DNA of 64,000 nucleotides from Diphasiastrum complanatum (taxonomy: Eukaryota > Streptophyta > Lycopodiopsida > Lycopodiales > Lycopodiaceae), in NCBI GenBank assembly GCA_029204225.1, contig CM055097.1:49984600-50048599 (forward strand). Reading direction: 5' to 3'. The position numbers and the translations under genes were made by a program. Each line of letters opens with the position of its first letter. The stretch's first letter is position 1. Below, in pieces: positions 46,434 through 57,614 of this stretch. Under the pieces are notes generated by a model. It was not told the origin of the DNA and searched no databases. It was given only the letters and a program-made list of their open reading frames with translations.

Positions 46434-49400
46434 ACATGCAATTTTGGAATCGCCTTGCAAAAAGCAATACTATGTGTCATAAACTTGGTCAATGCAGTCT
46501 ATGCAGATGACATTGTATTAAAACAAAAGGGCAGGTGCACCCGAGACACTATTTGAAATCAATTGCAAGAACTTCATCCTTTACATGCGCCTTCATATGC
46601 AAGGCATAAACAACAAAATAGAACTTACTCCTATATGTTTCTTGCATGAATGATCACACAAATTGATAATACTTTGCATGAGAGACATATATAGCAGAAT
46701 TGTTTGTTGCCCTTCTTTTTGTTACATCATGACTAGCAATAAACCGAATGAGTCAGACTTACATTATGATATTTAGACATATGCATGACCTGCATCTGCA
46801 TGGGGCCAAATTTGATGGCATGTCGTGTGCTATGATGTTTGCACAAAGAAACTCACACAACTCGCATTTTTTGGTGAGCATTCTTGTGAGAACTTGTACA
46901 ACGACGAGCACTTTTCGGATTTTCCTAACAATACTATTGTTTGGGTTTAGAAATAAAGGTGTGGCATTCAGTTTGTTGTCCATTATCATCGTATGTGCTA
47001 CTTTTTCTTGTCCTGTATAAATCTCGTAGTTTCCTATATAAATCTCTTAGTTTAATGAGATACACTATTTTGTAACCATTATATTGTCTAGGAAACAACA
47101 TTTCTTGAACAAATTTCGTGTTCATATATTTCGGCCAAATAAGAATCTGGATCATCTTATCTGTTCAGCTGTGGGGTATGATCTCCCTCGATTTCACAAG
47201 GTCATTTTGAGCACATGGATGAAATAGTCATAGTTAACAACATGTGTGAGAGATTACACCCCAGATCCATTATATATTACATTATGTAATTTTTCAAAAA
47301 TATTGTACATAGTCTGATAAGAAAGTTTGCACAACTACCCTCATCATGCGACTTCAGATTCTGACAATTTTTAGTATTCTAGATATGACAACAATAATAT
47401 CAAGGCACACATGATCTTGAAATTTGAAACTTCAAAACGATCAATAAATGGCTCTTTGCTTTGAGCAGACTCAATAGAGATGCTTTCAAATTTTTTAGAA
47501 ATTTATCACTGCAAAATCATATATTTCAAAAAGTTGTATCGTTTCCGACATATTGAAATGACATGCCGGGTATTTTTGGATTTTGGGGACATCTGCCTTT
47601 AGAGAATATTCAGTGACCAAGTGTAGCTTGAGAATTGGACATACTGGGATGACATGTTAGGTCTGTTTGGATTTTGTGGGATCATATCCCAAACTTTGAA
47701 TCTTTATATGATATTGTTTTTTGTTTCAATAACTTTGAGAACGATCATTCTATGGTAGTCGTGACCACCTCAAACAATGACATTCGAACAAATTGCTTGC
47801 GTTTTATATTTATTACCAATTGTGGAGTGTTGGTTTGTAACCAGGTGGCCTATGATGATCCAAGGAACGACATGGTTGATTATTAAAACCATAAACAAAG
47901 TGACTCAGAAACAAAGTGATTCAAAACAAAGTGAGTTACCCAATCCATTGATGTTTGCTTGTAGGTTGTCATTATATAGGATGATATGACAAGTGTGCTG
48001 GGCATTTTTCAGCAATAGGGCATGATATTGACATTCTATTCTTGAAGCCTTTTGGCTTGCTAGGACGGGTTCTACTCTGAGGTTGTTCAAAATTTTCTTG
48101 TATCAGCCCCATCTAGTTACGTGTAAAATAAAAGTTGCTAATTGTAAAATAACTAAGGAATATAAAATTTCTTGATGGCTAGACTAGACATGTTTTAGAT
48201 GTTGTTGATGTTGCTATGTCTGAAGGTAATAGATCTCATTTTGAGGAAATTCAGCCCATTCATTGAATTGCTCATCAACCACTAGTTGTATTTATTGAAA
48301 TGTATTATGTGTAGTTTGACATTAAATTGAGAATTTAATTGAATGCTCAAACCTGTCTTTTAAATTTTAATATCAATAGTAGGGATAGATTTATCACTAA
48401 AGATGATTGGCTTTACATTGACATCAAGAAGACAATTCAACAATGTTGACATTAACAAGGTACTTTTGAGGCTACATTCCTTTCAGGGAAAACTCACAGC
48501 AACTTGCAGACAATTCTTGTATCCTAGATACTGCACACCTAGAAAGAGTTTGACTCAACCATACTAGATAGTTTCCATTAGGGTACTTTTAACTTCAAGA
48601 GTGCCATGCTTGGAATGCAAAGCTTATTATCTTTGTTCTCTCTGGTGCATCAAAAGTTTCAATATTCTTCAAAAATTAGGTTTTGGATGGTAAAATTTTT
48701 GATGTGGCTTATGCAAAAAATACAGAAGGTACTGTAGTTGAGGCTGAAAATCTTGAAAGATTGAAACAATGGCTCCATTTTAGAGCTACAAACAGGATAG
48801 ATCTGTTTGATGTCTTATCAGATTTTATAGACATCTCAATGGTATCTATAGCTCAGAAACAATTTAGTAAAAATGTTACACGCTTTGTAATTTCAGACTA
48901 CCTTGAATCGTAAAAACCACTAATCCATTTAGCCATGTAACATGTTTCCTTGTAGATGAAATCATGTGTTATCTTTACTTATACCTATGCTGAAAAACAT
49001 GAACTAAACTTCCACTCCTAGACATTCTAGTATAAACAATACCTCGATCAAATGACTCAAATTCAAAGTAGTATACGTGTTCTAAGATGCTTGATGTGCA
49101 AATGCACATAGAAGGTGCTGTTACTTTTATAATATTCTTTCTAGTTACATAACCCAACAGATTTAAATAAAGGCAGTGTTGCCAGATATGTATCTACATT
49201 CCCTTGTGGCTTAATCTGAAACAAAATTATGCTCAAAGTATGGATCACTTGAAATTATATTGATTGTTCATTTTTTAGATAATAGAAGTTATCTTGGACT
49301 GGATGGTTTTTTGATTTCCCTCGGAAGACATCTTTATGAAATGAAGCAAGTCGAGATACTAGAAGGCTCAGACCTAAGTTTATGTTTGCTCAAGTCATGC

Positions 49401-49655
49401 TACATACTCCTTGAACTTAAAAGTACAAACAGATAAAGTCTGTTGGGATTATGATTACATTGTTATGAAAGGTGTATCCATTGTGTAAAAACAAGACATG
49501 GCATGTACATAATAATAAATATGTCCACAAGCCTTACTAGAAGACTACTACTCTAACGTCTATCTTCAAGGTGAAGAGACCATAAACTAAAATATGAGCA
49601 AAACATGCAAATAAGTGCAAAATGTTTTTGAGTCTAGCATAATCCTAAATCTATC
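46434..49655. other. AT-rich interval without recognisable genes
   Basis: One 76-codon plus-strand frame (48683-48913) has no family I know. The right part may include the 3' UTR of the minus-strand methyltransferase pseudogene. Confidence 0.5.
48683..48913 (+). other. Unrecognised open frame, 76 codons
   Basis: Encodes a hydrophilic segment (TVVEAENLERLKQWLHFRAT). It is preceded by AAAAATTAG, which could be a splice acceptor, so it might be an exon scrap. No function proposed. Confidence 0.25.
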
Positions 49656-52602
49656 CTACTTTCGGCTTTTGTGTGATCTCCTTCCCTGTACCAGGTTGGA
49701 ATCAATCTACACATTACAAGAAAATGATCAAATGTGAAACAACACATAACAATCAACATCGCACTACCCTACTGTTAGAAACTGGAAAGTGAAAGAAAAT
49801 TACCGGAATGATGTCTTCCAAGACCTCCAGGAATGTTGTGTAAATGGCCTCGTCATTCTCTACACAGATACAATGGCGGTTCATTGCAGCAGCTGCCCTG
49901 GGGAAATTGCCAGTACTCGCAAAAAGGTCAATGACGACATCCTCCTGTTCTGTCAGCATCTCCAGCATAAACCTATATGGGCAATATCGATCGCAAAGAA
50001 GGTGTCATGATAAAACAAAAAGCCACATAAAAAGCTATGTTTGATGGAAAAAAGATGATACTAGTAAATGCTATTTTTGTAAACAAGACATCTTAAGTCA
50101 CCTGCAGAATTTAGGAGATCTCTTTGCTGCTCCGCGACAATTTTCGTCTCCCAACTGAGTTCATTCCATCTGGGGTTCAGTTAGCCAATTGCACGATGGA
50201 CTCGGATGAAGGCTCTTGTATTTCTTTGCTGCTGATAGTCGTTCCAATGTAGGGATGGGATGGCCCGCACGGTGGTATAGACCCACGAGAAGGATGTCAG
50301 CCTACATTTTTTACTCCTAGTTAGTACATCCATACCAAAGCAATTGATATTACTACACAAACACATGATGAAGTGACCAATAGAAAATTACAAACCTTTT
50401 CTCTTTGCTCTGTCATAATATATCCATTCTCAAGAATGACTGTCAGACACCTATGTAGACTAAACCCCTCTGCTGAAGCGTGCACGTCAATGGACGGAAA
50501 ACATTCCGAGATGCATGTGACGACATACCATCCCTGGTCAGCAACGTACTTGCCTGCAATCATCGATGCTGACCTGGCCAAGTCATCACTGAATATATTC
50601 CACTATGCCATAGACGCAAAGCGAGGTAGGAAAGTCAGCCCACACCAACCTTCCAACAATGTCTGTGGCCTCTCCATTGATTGTGTAGTCTGACAGACAA
50701 TGGCTCCTCAAAAAATGGCGGATGATCTTGTTTGTTTTTTTTTTCTTGCGATCCTATGCACATCCTCTAAAATTGCACGTACACGACCATGCGCTGTGTC
50801 CATAATCACGTATTCAAATTAGAGTCTAGGCAAAAAGGACAAGGACACTTAAGAAAGCCATCAAAAATTGCAACTACACTCAATACATAAATGTGCTAAC
50901 CTCGAAGTGGTCTTCCTCGGAAGTATGCTCATCAGTGGCTGTCTCATCCTCATCAATATTACTAGGTCCATGTTGCCCCCTTGCACTGTGCTCCTCTTCT
51001 ATACTTGGTTCACTGGCTGTGTAATCTAGTCGTAGCTTGGTTCTTGCTTCGTGTCTGTCAAGGTTTAGCATTTTGTGTCTTGCTTTTGATGCTGAAGCTG
51101 CAACTCTCTCGGATTGCACACGTTTTTCTTTTTTCACGGCCTCCCACTCACGAAACATATCATCTTCACAAGGATGTCTCTCCCCCTTTGGGTAGTCCAA
51201 CCACCAAGGACACCTCTTTAGCTCCCATGAACTAATTCCAAAATCTCTCCACTATTCAGTATAGAGTGAGTAGGTTATCCCAATAAGTATCCAATCCTCA
51301 ACTTCTATTGGGAGTTTTGTTATCACATTTTCATCGACGAGCCAGACCAACCACATGGTGGAAGAGTAAACATTGTTAAAACTTCATGCATTGCATATTA
51401 ACAATAAGCACAAACATCCAATTAATAATGCATTTCATTACTTGTACGCTAGTCGTCTAGCTGTATAATCGATCTGTGGTTGCTTATTGGACATGGCCGA
51501 GTTTTTCATATCTTTCTGAATGTCAACAAAAGCATGGTTGAAGTGCAATTGGCGTTGTCTCCTAAAAAATGAGTCAGCGCTGTCAGGCAAGCAATCTCCT
51601 TCGCATGTGGTCAGGCCACTAATTATGGGGTTTGCAAGAGATATTGCTTGCCACCAGTATGTTTCCTTGTACATGTATTTGCGAAAATTTTTATTGTCAG
51701 AAGGCATTTCCCATGTATCCCTTGTAGGCTTGTTAGCGAGAAGGATGTGTAATATCTCTTTCTTCCTACAAATACGACAAAATCAACATGAGAGTACGTG
51801 AAAGTGCTTATGCAGGTTACATAATTTAGAGGTTTTGATTTATAGATGAAATTGGAACATTTGCAATAGAGGCTTACTTAGCAGGTCCAACACTGGACGT
51901 GGCAATTGTTTGCAATTTGTCTTCAATTACAACCAGGCTTTTTGTGTCCCACACTATATTGTAGAGGATTTGAAAAAACCCTTCTCCATTTTCTGGATTG
52001 GCAATTGATGCCAGTCGTTTTCCCTTGTAGATGAAAGTCGTTTCAACGGCCTGAAAATTTGTAGTTGGGTTAGCTCGAGACATTCTTTTTGTAAGGCCTC
52101 ACCACAATTCAGATAAATTATATGTACCTTGAAAGAAACGTTGTATTGTAAATCGTAATCTTCTACATCCTTCGGTATCTTTGTTGTAACAATGTGTAAT
52201 GCCCTAGTGAAGTCATCCTATGATTTAAAATGCATCGACAATAGTCACGTGACCTTACAAGACCATAAAAACACACTCATAAGATCAGTCCTAATATTGG
52301 CATACCTTGAAAACCAATTGGCTCAGGGCTGCCTTTGGTAGACTGTACCATGGCTTGTAGTGTGTCTTTCTCTCTACACTCAATTCAATCTCAATCCACT
52401 TTTTATCTTCCAGTGCTATGCTATCCAAGAGAGTTCATGTATCTGCCACTCCAAACTTTTGCAACATGAATACCTTGTGAGACAACGTCGACTACACATG
52501 CACTCTGGTCAACCTGCACCGTTGGCATTTTTGTCATGCACTAGGTCCACATTGGTTAAGATCTCTCTCTCTCACTCAAGTCTTACTCTTGTTCCTAACT
52601 CT

Positions 52603-52606
<4 letters not shown>

Positions 52607-52686
<80 letters not shown>
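52607..52686. repeat. (CT)n microsatellite in an intron of the methyltransferase pseudogene
   Basis: 80 bp of pure CT between the exons at 52415 and 52750; it reads as GA on the pseudogene strand. Confidence 0.97.
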
Positions 52687-52689
<3 letters not shown>

Positions 52690-53772
52690 TTAAGGCTATG
52701 CCTTTTTTAATGGAAAAAATTATTGTCTTCTAATTCCGATAGCCAAAACGTACTTGCCGATTAATAGCGATCAAAGCTATGAGAAGTTCCTCTTCCCGAG
52801 CTTTTAAAACTTCCAATAAAGTGCAGTCTACTCGAATGTGCATTTTTGGCACATGAGGGAACTCTGCACAAAATAAATTATTGTATCATCAATTGTTCGA
52901 GAAGACAACAAAGTAAAAAATATAAAGCATTTATGTACAAAATTATAATAGCTCTTACCTTCCTTAATGCGGGCCATCCAAGCCTTGCACCTATGATTGC
53001 CATCCCACACTAAAAACTTTTTATTCGAGATATGCTTCCATTCAGGCCGATTCAATAGCTCCTGTTCAAATTCTTGATTGACCCTGCACCATATGGGACC
53101 CCAAGCAACCTCGTCGTAGCATGTAACCTCATAACCAGTTTCCCAGTCTCTAGGCATGGATATCATGAACTTTCCTTGCTCAGTAATATATCCCGAGGTG
53201 ATGAAACTATAACCCATGTCAAAAACATGGTTGGTAACCATACGTATGGCCTCAGTTATTACTAGTCGACAAAGAGGAATTGATGGCGGTGGCAGCATAG
53301 TCTGCACTCTAAAAGATTGGACCGTCCCTTGCAATATGTCTGTGGGTATTAGCTTGCCCAACAACCGAGGATGGGCCTTTTTTTCTTAAGAAATGTCCAA
53401 TGACTCCACTTCTGTGACAGCTGTCGGAGACCTGCGACCCTTCATTTTCCATAGCAGACATGTGATCATCTAGTTCGTGTATTGTTCCTCCCGTCTCCTT
53501 GGGAATTCCATCTGCAACTGGTACCGTTGTGTTATGGACATCCCCATCTACCACTTGAGAGGCCGTAGGATCCATCATGGAAATTGGATTGTTGATGGTC
53601 TCCTCACTTCCTATGGAGCTTCTACGGATGCCACGACTGATTGATCTTAGAGAGTACCTGGTGTTTGACATTGTTCCTCCTGCTGCAAGCAATAACATCA
53701 AGTTATTTGATATCATAAAGTTTTACACATCCCAAACATGAGAAAATGTAATTGAAAAAATTACCAGCTTAC

Positions 53773-53839
53773 CTGTGCAAACTTCACAGTTCATGCACTT
53801 CTCGCCGCTTGCATAGAAAGATAGCTTCCCTAAGCGAAC
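53773..53839 (-). other. First visible exon of the ParB/methyltransferase pseudogene
   Basis: TTGTAG acceptor, 67 nt, GTAAGC donor. Encodes VRLGKLSFYASGEKCMNCEV and then CT. Joins in frame to 53682. The CxxCxxC spacing suggests metal binding. More upstream exons may exist but I could not identify them. Confidence 0.6.
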
Positions 53840-53859
53840 CTACAATAAATGTTCAGGTT

Positions 53860-54690
53860 AACATGCTATCTTATGGCGCGTACACAAATTACAATTTATA
53901 TCTATGATACCAACAATTGCGATCGAAGCCACTACACACTTAGAGAAACCAAAACTAGAATGTTCAGTTGATTGTTCTTAAGAACACTACGACGTTAGAA
54001 TCAAAGGAAGCTCACTTTCAATTGACATCCAAGTCTGATGCGAGGCAGAGATTGCTTAGAGTTTACCACAATTGGTGTTAACCAAACCTAAATACTTGAC
54101 CTAATTTGACAAGCACACCATTACCTGCGCTCCACCAAGCAACATAAACCCTCGAAGTATGACAAAGAACAAACACTCAAACCATAAATATGTTACTCAA
54201 AAACATAGGTGAATATTGCAAATGAGTATGGTGTGTGCATGTGTTGCTAATGGGGACAACTTAAATTTGCCAAAATCTTCAAGCAGGTGAAAGTTAAAAA
54301 GCAAGAAGTTGACCTTCTTAATAATAAATTAAATAACATTTTACATAAATAGTGCTCTATTTTCTTTTATGGTTTTCACCTTATAGGCCATACATGTTTT
54401 ATTTATACTTGAAATGTTTATTTATAGTAGTACCTGATAGGTCAGTTGAAGATCTAGTGCTCCTTGTTCTCCGACTCATCACTACTACATAGCTTTTCTT
54501 TGAAGTCTTTTTGTCGGAGCTCGTGCGAATTGCTCCGTGATACGACCAGCAAACACATGTATGGCCTATCAAAATGCTTGTCGCACTCTGTTTCTGGACA
54601 TGAAACTTTTGACAGAGCTAGCAAACAGCAAGTTTACTACAAAAAAACCTATTTTTTGTACTAAGTAGTGTATGCTTTGTGAATGATGTC
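53860..54690. other. Interval between the methyltransferase pseudogene and the PEPCK exon
   Basis: No coding family recognised on either strand; no further PEPCK exon found. Confidence 0.5.
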
Positions 54691-54701
54691 TTTGCTCACA
54701 G

Positions 54702-54842
54702 TGGGCGGATAAGAAGGCATATACGGAAACCCTGAAGAAGTTGGCAAGTCTTTTCAAGAGGGACTTCAAAAATTTTATGGACCAAAAAGTTGGAAATGAC
54801 AGCAAACTTACTGAAGCAATACTTGCAGCTGGGCCTCAGTGA
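54702..54842 (+). pseudogene. PCK-like: Orphan last exon of ATP-type phosphoenolpyruvate carboxykinase
   Basis: PEPCK converts oxaloacetate plus ATP to PEP and CO2 in the cytosol (gluconeogenesis from lipid or organic acids). This 141-bp block follows a CTCACAG acceptor and encodes 46 residues plus stop: [38 protein letters not shown]. The pattern W-DK-AY...LLKL--LF--NF and the terminal KLTEEILAAGP-F are those of plant PEPCK C-termini; the final Phe is missing. No active-site region (PEPCK kinase loops) and no upstream exon is within the window. It may be a captured fragment or the end of a gene with a very long intron. Reading frame intact. Confidence 0.7.
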
Positions 54843-55240
54843 ATCATGTCTTTGTGTAGTGACACTTTGTTTTTAGGTCTACTTGGGTTGTACTAGGAAG
54901 TAACTTGGATATAGAGCTATTTATCCTCTCTGCTACTTACGCAATTTGGAGCAGCAGAGCCTTAGTTGGGAATGGGATCTTCACATTGTACATGTGTATG
55001 TTCCAATCATTGTTTAAAGAGCTTGGAATCTCTACAGACAAAGAGCTTGGAATCTCCATTCCCACAGAGCCGACAAATTAGGTGCGCCGGCTCACCTGCT
55101 TTGCCGTCTCTGTGGGCATGAAAAAAAGGAAAAAAGTTCTGAGCAAAGTGCATAAAAACTGCTCCTAACTGACCTACTGCTGAAATACCTGCTAAAATTG
55201 ACGGCTGCTGCTGCTGAACCGTTGAGGAAAACTCTCTGCC
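54843..55240. other. Possible 3' UTR of the PEPCK exon and flank
   Basis: Noncoding; contains a short duplicated phrase (AAAGAGCTTGGAATCTC at about 55016 and 55040). Confidence 0.4.
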
Positions 55241-55243
55241 TGT

Positions 55244-55510
55244 AGATCGCACTCCAAGTTCGCAGCAGTAGATGGAATAGCCAGATCGCACTCCAAGTTC
55301 GCAGTAGCAGATGGAATAGCTAGATCGTACGCAGATGGAATGTCGTGAGGGCAGAAGGTCGTGAGGGCAAAAGACAAATCGCGATGGCAGCAGATCGCGC
55401 ATCTGAGCAGATGGAATAGCCAGATCGCACGCAGATGGAATGTCGTGAGGGCAGAAGGTCGTGAGGGCAGCAGACAAATCGCGATGGCAGTAGCTCACGA
55501 ATCTGAGCAC
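55244..55510. repeat. Minisatellite with nested periods (about 41 and 100 bp)
   Basis: GATCGCACTCCAAGTTCGCA recurs at about 55245 and 55285. A longer unit starting AGATGGAATAGC at about 55311 and 55411, containing GTCGTGAGGGCAGAAGGTCG, occurs twice. GC-rich compared with its surroundings. Confidence 0.85.
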
Positions 55511-56885
55511 CTTCAAAGAGCAGCACCTTCAAAGAGGAGGCTGACTGTAACTTCAAAGAGCAGCACCTTCAAAGAGGAGACTATAAGCCAAACTAAAACT
55601 AAAAATAAAAAAATAACCAAATACTAAAAGTAATAAACCAACTACTAAAAGTAAATGCAAAAGTAAAACTAAAAATTAAAACTAACTAAAACCAACTAAA
55701 ACCAAGTACTAAGAACTAAGGTTACTCCCCAAGGTAATTACAATTATTAAACAAGGAAAATCTCTAGCTGGCATTACCAAAAAATAAGTCATCTTACCAG
55801 AATTGAAATTTAAAAATAGAACGTATTACAATGCTCAGAGAGTTAGTAGAAGGCCATTTAAAATTTGAGTCGTTGCAGTCTTAGACCCTCTATATAGGCA
55901 ATAGAGTGTAGGTCGTTTGGACACTTTTTCTTATTTCTTCTTCCATCGAGTTTGGCTGTCTATAGTGTCCTTTTGTTTCTTTGTTTCGTTTTTTTGTATG
56001 TGCATGGTTAGACTTTTTTTAAGTTTTCAGAGCACAAAGTACAACTGGTAAGATTTGTCATTTTTGTCGTTTTGGGTGCGACATTCGCTCTGTTTTGGCA
56101 TTGTACGCCATACCAAAACTAGTGCTTGCATGGGTCTATTTCCAAGAATACATTTTTAATCTATTTGTTTTGTGCTATGTGCAGGATTTCAAAAGTCTGC
56201 TATACAGGCAGCTTTTTTCAGAAGGTACCTTGTGGATTTTTTGGGTAGTCCAGTTTGCGTACTTTTTTCAAATGGCATCAAAGTGCATGCCCAACAAGTT
56301 TGCAATGTCATGATTTTTCTGAACAAATACACTCATCTGCAATGTTTTTCCTTGGTATCGAAATTTGTACAAGTTTAAATAGTAGTTTTTTTTTTAAGTA
56401 GCTAAGACCTTTTTATATGTACAAATAGGTAAAATTATAATCGTCATCACAAATTTGTGATATTGGTGTGACTAACTCTTCGGTCAATCCATATAGCTCA
56501 ATAACACTTCAATGATACATATAGAAAGAGGTCCATGTACATACTATGAAATATCATTGAGCACAATCGTTGAGGAACTATCAAACCTGATCTATATTTT
56601 AGAATATTCTTCTAGCAGCTTGCCCATGCAGAGTTTGATCACCCACGGAATCAGTTGCCCCATTTTGCAAACAAAATGGTTTCAGCGACAAGAATCTCAA
56701 CTAAGCATTCACACACAATTATATATGCAATTGAGCAAATATTTACACACAAGAGAGATAGAAAGCATGTATTACATTTTTTTTCCAATATTTATCACAG
56801 GGTTAAGTGCAATTTGACCAATAGCAATTGCCCCAAACACAATATGACAACTCATTCTCCAACGATGCGATCTATTTTGCAGGTA
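55511..56885. other. Gene-free interval
   Basis: A-rich simple sequence (AAACTAAAA-type) at 55575-55720, then AT-rich DNA. No family recognised. Ends at the copia-B target duplication. Confidence 0.55.
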
Positions 56886-56890
56886 TTCTC

Positions 56891-57545
56891 TGTGAAAAAT
56901 ACAGATCCTAAGTGGATCTAAACTCCAAGATCATTGGCTTGAATGCTTGCACTCCAAACTACATAAGCTAGGAATTGGCAACACATTCTATGCTACCTAG
57001 AATGCAAAGAACTTGATCAAAAAGCATTTATCACAAATGGAACCTTCCATAAACATCAAGTGCGGCCCAAAATAGCATTATACAGTCCATAATACATCAG
57101 CCTATCACTTTTGGAAAGCACCTAAGATCATACACAATAGCTTGAAGACAATACACACAACAATGCTCTCAATGGAGGAAGAAACAATGACAATGATCTA
57201 TTGATCTCAATGAAGCATACAAAAGGTTTCTCCAACCTGTTCTCCACGACTTCCCTACTATTTATGGATGAGGAAGATGACTCTCTCTCCTCTCTCTAGA
57301 AGGTACTTGACCCTAGATATTCCCTATATAGGAAAAATAGCTAAAAATGGCTTATATGACCAAAATACATCAAAATGGTCTCATTTTGAAGGGTATGAAG
57401 TTTGACACTTCATCATACTGAAAAAATACAGTAAATAAAAACATTGTGGCCTGGTTCACACGTGCAAAACTCCAGAACCAAAACTATTTACAATTTTAGC
57501 CAATTTAGGTCTCAAACTAGCTAGGAAATGTTGACAATTTTCACA
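56891..57545 (-). repeat. Copia-B 3' LTR (655 bp)
   Basis: Adjacent to the polypurine tract at 57546-57555. Differences from the 5' LTR are single substitutions at about 57042, 57309, 57419 and 57464. Confidence 0.96.
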
Positions 57546-57614
57546 CTCCCTCTTCAACATTGGATGCTAGTTTCAACATAGTCTTTGAGCACATTCCAAG
57601 ATTAGATCTATGCA

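Larger units (their letters stand above)
49656..53839 (-). pseudogene. ParB-like / DNA methyltransferase fusion gene, disrupted (12 exon-like blocks)
   Basis: Blocks joined by GT-AG sites with compatible phases: 53773-53839, 52959-53682, 52750-52863, 52306-52415, 52128-52217, 51878-52050, 51442-51765, 50901-51381, about 50396-50720, 50102-50301, 49804-49972, 49656-49706. About 930 codons. N-terminus: Cys motif CMNCEVC, low-complexity linker, then a ParB-like domain with FLVWDGNHRCKAWMARIKE. C-terminus: WADFPTSL where a D/N-PP-Y motif would be expected, GKYVADQGWYVVTC, GLYHRAGHP, and a late AdoMet site VVIDLFASTGNFPRAAAAMN then CICVEND. Motif IV before motif I is the beta-class (N4-cytosine/N6-adenine) order. 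It ends in a basic tail GRRSHKSRK. Lesions: A7 frameshift at 53378-53384, TAG at 51252, frameshift near 50600-50620, TGA at 50161. I know no named gene with this layout. Confidence 0.72.

Noticed and set aside
55007-55556. Minus-strand frames of up to 169 codons
   Set aside because: They run through the minisatellite and repeat its units; composition is not protein-like.
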